64,000 nucleotides of DNA. Source: Acidobacteriota bacterium (GTDB taxonomy: Bacteria > Acidobacteriota > Terriglobia > UBA7540). Below the pieces are notes generated by a model that was not told the origin of the DNA, made no database searches, and saw nothing but the letters and a program-made list of their open reading frames with translations. The DNA is taken from positions 310,001 through 374,000 of the forward strand of contig SCRD01000018.1 of the NCBI GenBank assembly GCA_004298155.1, written 5' to 3'. A program made the position numbers and the translations under genes. Positions 62,573 through 64,000 of this stretch are shown one piece after another; positions within the stretch are counted from its first letter, which is position 1; each line of letters begins with the position of its first letter.

Positions 62573-63044
62573 GGTTTACCTGGTTTTGGAAAGCGGTTTG
62601 TTTGTCGAGCCGCTCTTCAGCCTTTTTGTCCTGCCACAAGAGATAGATCGAGAGCCCCGTCAACAGAAGCACGACAACAATTCTCAGGGTCAGACGCTCG
62701 TGATAAATAATAATCGAACAAACGGCCGGAACAATCGCCGACAGGTTGATGATGAGCCAGCTTGTTGAGATCTTTCCGTAGAGAATGCCTGTTTGAAATG
62801 CCAGCCCCGCGACGGCAGCAAGCATTCCAAAGGGGAGTGCGATCCAATAGACCTTAACCGGAATCGCAAAATTAGCGTGCTCCGAGATAACGACAAACCC
62901 GCAAACAAACAGGCATGCCCAGAAAAACAGGAGCATATAGAGGGACCGTGGCCGGCATCCCCTGTTGTCAGCGATTTTCGCGAACACGCCCAGCATGCCG
63001 TAGCACACCGGTGCCGCGATCATGAAAAAGTAGCTCCAGTTCAT
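62562..63044 (-). CDS. Half-size EamA-type transporter subunit (first of pair)
   Basis: The 160-residue protein has about five membrane spans (YFFMIAAPVCYGMLGVFAKIA; MLLFFWACLFVCGFVVI; IALPFGMLAAVAGLAFQTGILY) and a DMT-type end HERLTLRIVVVLLLTGLSIYLLW, followed by a charged tail. Like its partner it is half a normal carrier. The overlapping pair could assemble as a heterodimer, as known for paired SMR proteins. The substrate is unknown. Confidence 0.75.
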   Translation of the reverse strand: MNWSYFFMIAAPVCYGMLGVFAKIADNRGCRPRSLYMLLFFWACLFVCGFVVISEHANFAIPVKVYWIALPFGMLAAVAGLAFQTGILYGKISTSWLIINLSAIVPAVCSIIIYHERLTLRIVVVLLLTGLSIYLLWQDKKAEERLDKQTAFQNQVNLGN

Positions 63045-63344
63045 CTACGTCCCCAAGTTCCCGTTTGCGGGACTGATTTTCACCTCAGCGGTGGATGCTG
63101 CCAAGTGCAATGAGGCTTTGATGGATCCAGAACATACAGAATGCTGGACATGGCAGTGTCCTGAAAGGTTCATCTATTTGGACGCGCCATTGAAAGTTCT
63201 GTGCTTACGGCTTGACAAGAGGCGGAGGGATGAGGACGATCAAATAGATTTTCTGCGGCAGAGGTGTCTGCTGTTTCCGAACGCGATACAAAGCAATATG
63301 CGCCGATGTATGTGACTTCCGGCGATTGCAAAATGAGGTTCCCA
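63045..63344. other. Intergenic region before the glycoside hydrolase
   Basis: No gene or clear repeat is seen in this 300-bp divergent gap. A GAGG site at 63335-63338 serves the next gene. Confidence 0.3.
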
Positions 63345-64000
63345 ATGATGCAGCACACGATTCTGGTTGCAAGGCAGACCCAGAAACATCCACCGAATGG
63401 CCAGCGAGGCCATCAAGTTCTCACGCGGAAACAGGGAAGGATATTCACCGTCCTGTTGTTCGCAACGATGCTGGCGTTTTCCGGCTGCACGCCATCGCAG
63501 TCTACTGATGCCGGGTCCGCCGCCCTTACAGCCGATATCTCGCATTCCATGGGTTCGATTGACTTGACGCGCTACGCACTCGGCCAGGGAGGCCTTTCTG
63601 ACCAACCGATGTTTGACAGTGCGGTCGACCAGGTGCACCAGCTCCATCCTCAGACGGTCCGGCTGTTCGTCCAGGAATATTTCAATTTGTATCCTGCGCA
63701 CGGGAAATATCACTGGACTACGCTGGACAAATCCATCGAGACGATCCTGGCAACGGGCGCCAGACCGCTCATGTGCCTTTGTTTTAAACCCAAAGTACTT
63801 TTTCCCAAGATTGACGATAGGATCGTTCAACCCAACAGTTATCCTGAATGGGAACAGTTGATCGAGCATCTGGTCAGGCGCTGCAACGTCGAGAAGAAAT
63901 ATGGGATCCAGTACTGGGAAGTGGGCAACGAAGTCGATATTGGTGAAAGTGGAGGATCACCTTACAAATTCACTCCTGACGAATATACGGAATTCTACAA
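63345..64000 (+). CDS. Glycoside hydrolase-like lipoprotein (C-terminus beyond window)
   Basis: The frame from the ATG at 63345 stays open to the window edge (218 codons). A basic N-terminus leads to a lipoprotein signal with the lipobox AFSGC (Cys near residue 50). The mature part looks like a TIM-barrel glycoside hydrolase: HQLHPQTVRLFVQEYFNLYP, WTTLDKSIETILATGARPLMCLCFKPK, and YGIQYWEVGNEVDIGE, where Asn-Glu is the usual acid/base pair of clan GH-A. GH39-type xylosidases are a candidate group. An anchored surface or periplasmic enzyme is likely. A GAGG site lies 6-7 bases upstream of the start. Confidence 0.78.
   Translation, partial: MMQHTILVARQTQKHPPNGQRGHQVLTRKQGRIFTVLLFATMLAFSGCTPSQSTDAGSAALTADISHSMGSIDLTRYALGQGGLSDQPMFDSAVDQVHQLHPQTVRLFVQEYFNLYPAHGKYHWTTLDKSIETILATGARPLMCLCFKPKVLFPKIDDRIVQPNSYPEWEQLIEHLVRRCNVEKKYGIQYWEVGNEVDIGESGGSPYKFTPDEYTEFY

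Overview
The window reads as a chromosomal segment of a member of the Acidobacteriota. The best evidence is a 1,113-residue Oar-like TonB-dependent receptor with an N-terminal carboxypeptidase-regulatory domain, two exported proteins of the 'VWFA-related Acidobacterial' type, and many lone secreted hydrolases among scattered housekeeping genes. This is inferred from gene content; no rRNA is present to confirm it. Dense coding, frequent GTG/TTG starts and short GC-rich palindromic repeats between genes fit a soil-type genome.

Layout. 1-3.4 kb: the cut-off end of a small exported protein, two Crp/Fnr-family regulators and a heme-type radical SAM/SPASM enzyme, with CRP-like TGTGA-N6-TCACA boxes in the control regions. 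3.9-12.2 kb: ligA, a cysteine-free IscA/HesB-like protein, an exported HExxH peptidase, the RNase P RNA gene with an unusual hairpin insertion, a DksA-like protein, a ComF-like protein, an HNH endonuclease and a two-domain DUF2779-type nuclease. 12.3-18.6 kb: the TonB receptor, mutY and the first VWFA-type protein. 18.7-22.2 kb: ubiD surrounded by repeat clusters and two small hypothetical genes. 22.2-24.9 kb: soluble transhydrogenase, a methyltransferase-like protein and an exported hypothetical. 25-28.9 kb: a complete riboflavin operon (ribE-ribH-ribBA-ribD, leftward) behind an FMN riboswitch. 29.5-39.2 kb: rightward hydrolases, namely a separate prodomain-like protein followed by a large M14 carboxypeptidase, a phospholipase C-type lipoprotein, an M61 peptidase and a BNR-repeat sialidase-like protein. 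39.3-42.9 kb: an APC permease fused to a USP-like domain, divergent from an M55 D-aminopeptidase. 43-48 kb: FmdB, a 28-residue membrane microprotein, and a deoxysugar-type set (aldo/keto reductase, RhaT-like symporter, zinc dehydrogenase, epimerase). 48.2-58.4 kb: surE, gltX, rlmB, a second VWFA-type protein, acpS with a TonB-domain protein, pgeF, rlmN and a TetR regulator. 59-64 kb: a tandem-thioredoxin exported protein, a Tat-signal aminotransferase, a pair of half-size EamA transporters, and the start of a glycoside hydrolase lipoprotein that runs off the window.

How the parts connect. The clearest regulatory circuit is at the left end. Both Crp-type regulators carry a CRP-like R-E-x-x-x-R recognition helix, and CRP-like boxes lie about 41-43 bp upstream of the expected transcription starts of the second regulator and of the radical SAM gene. 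The riboflavin operon is a classic riboswitch unit with tight or overlapping gene junctions. The hydrolases, permease, D-aminopeptidase and sugar genes suggest a scavenger of peptides, phospholipids and glycans. No prophage, CRISPR array, transposase or biosynthetic gene cluster was seen.
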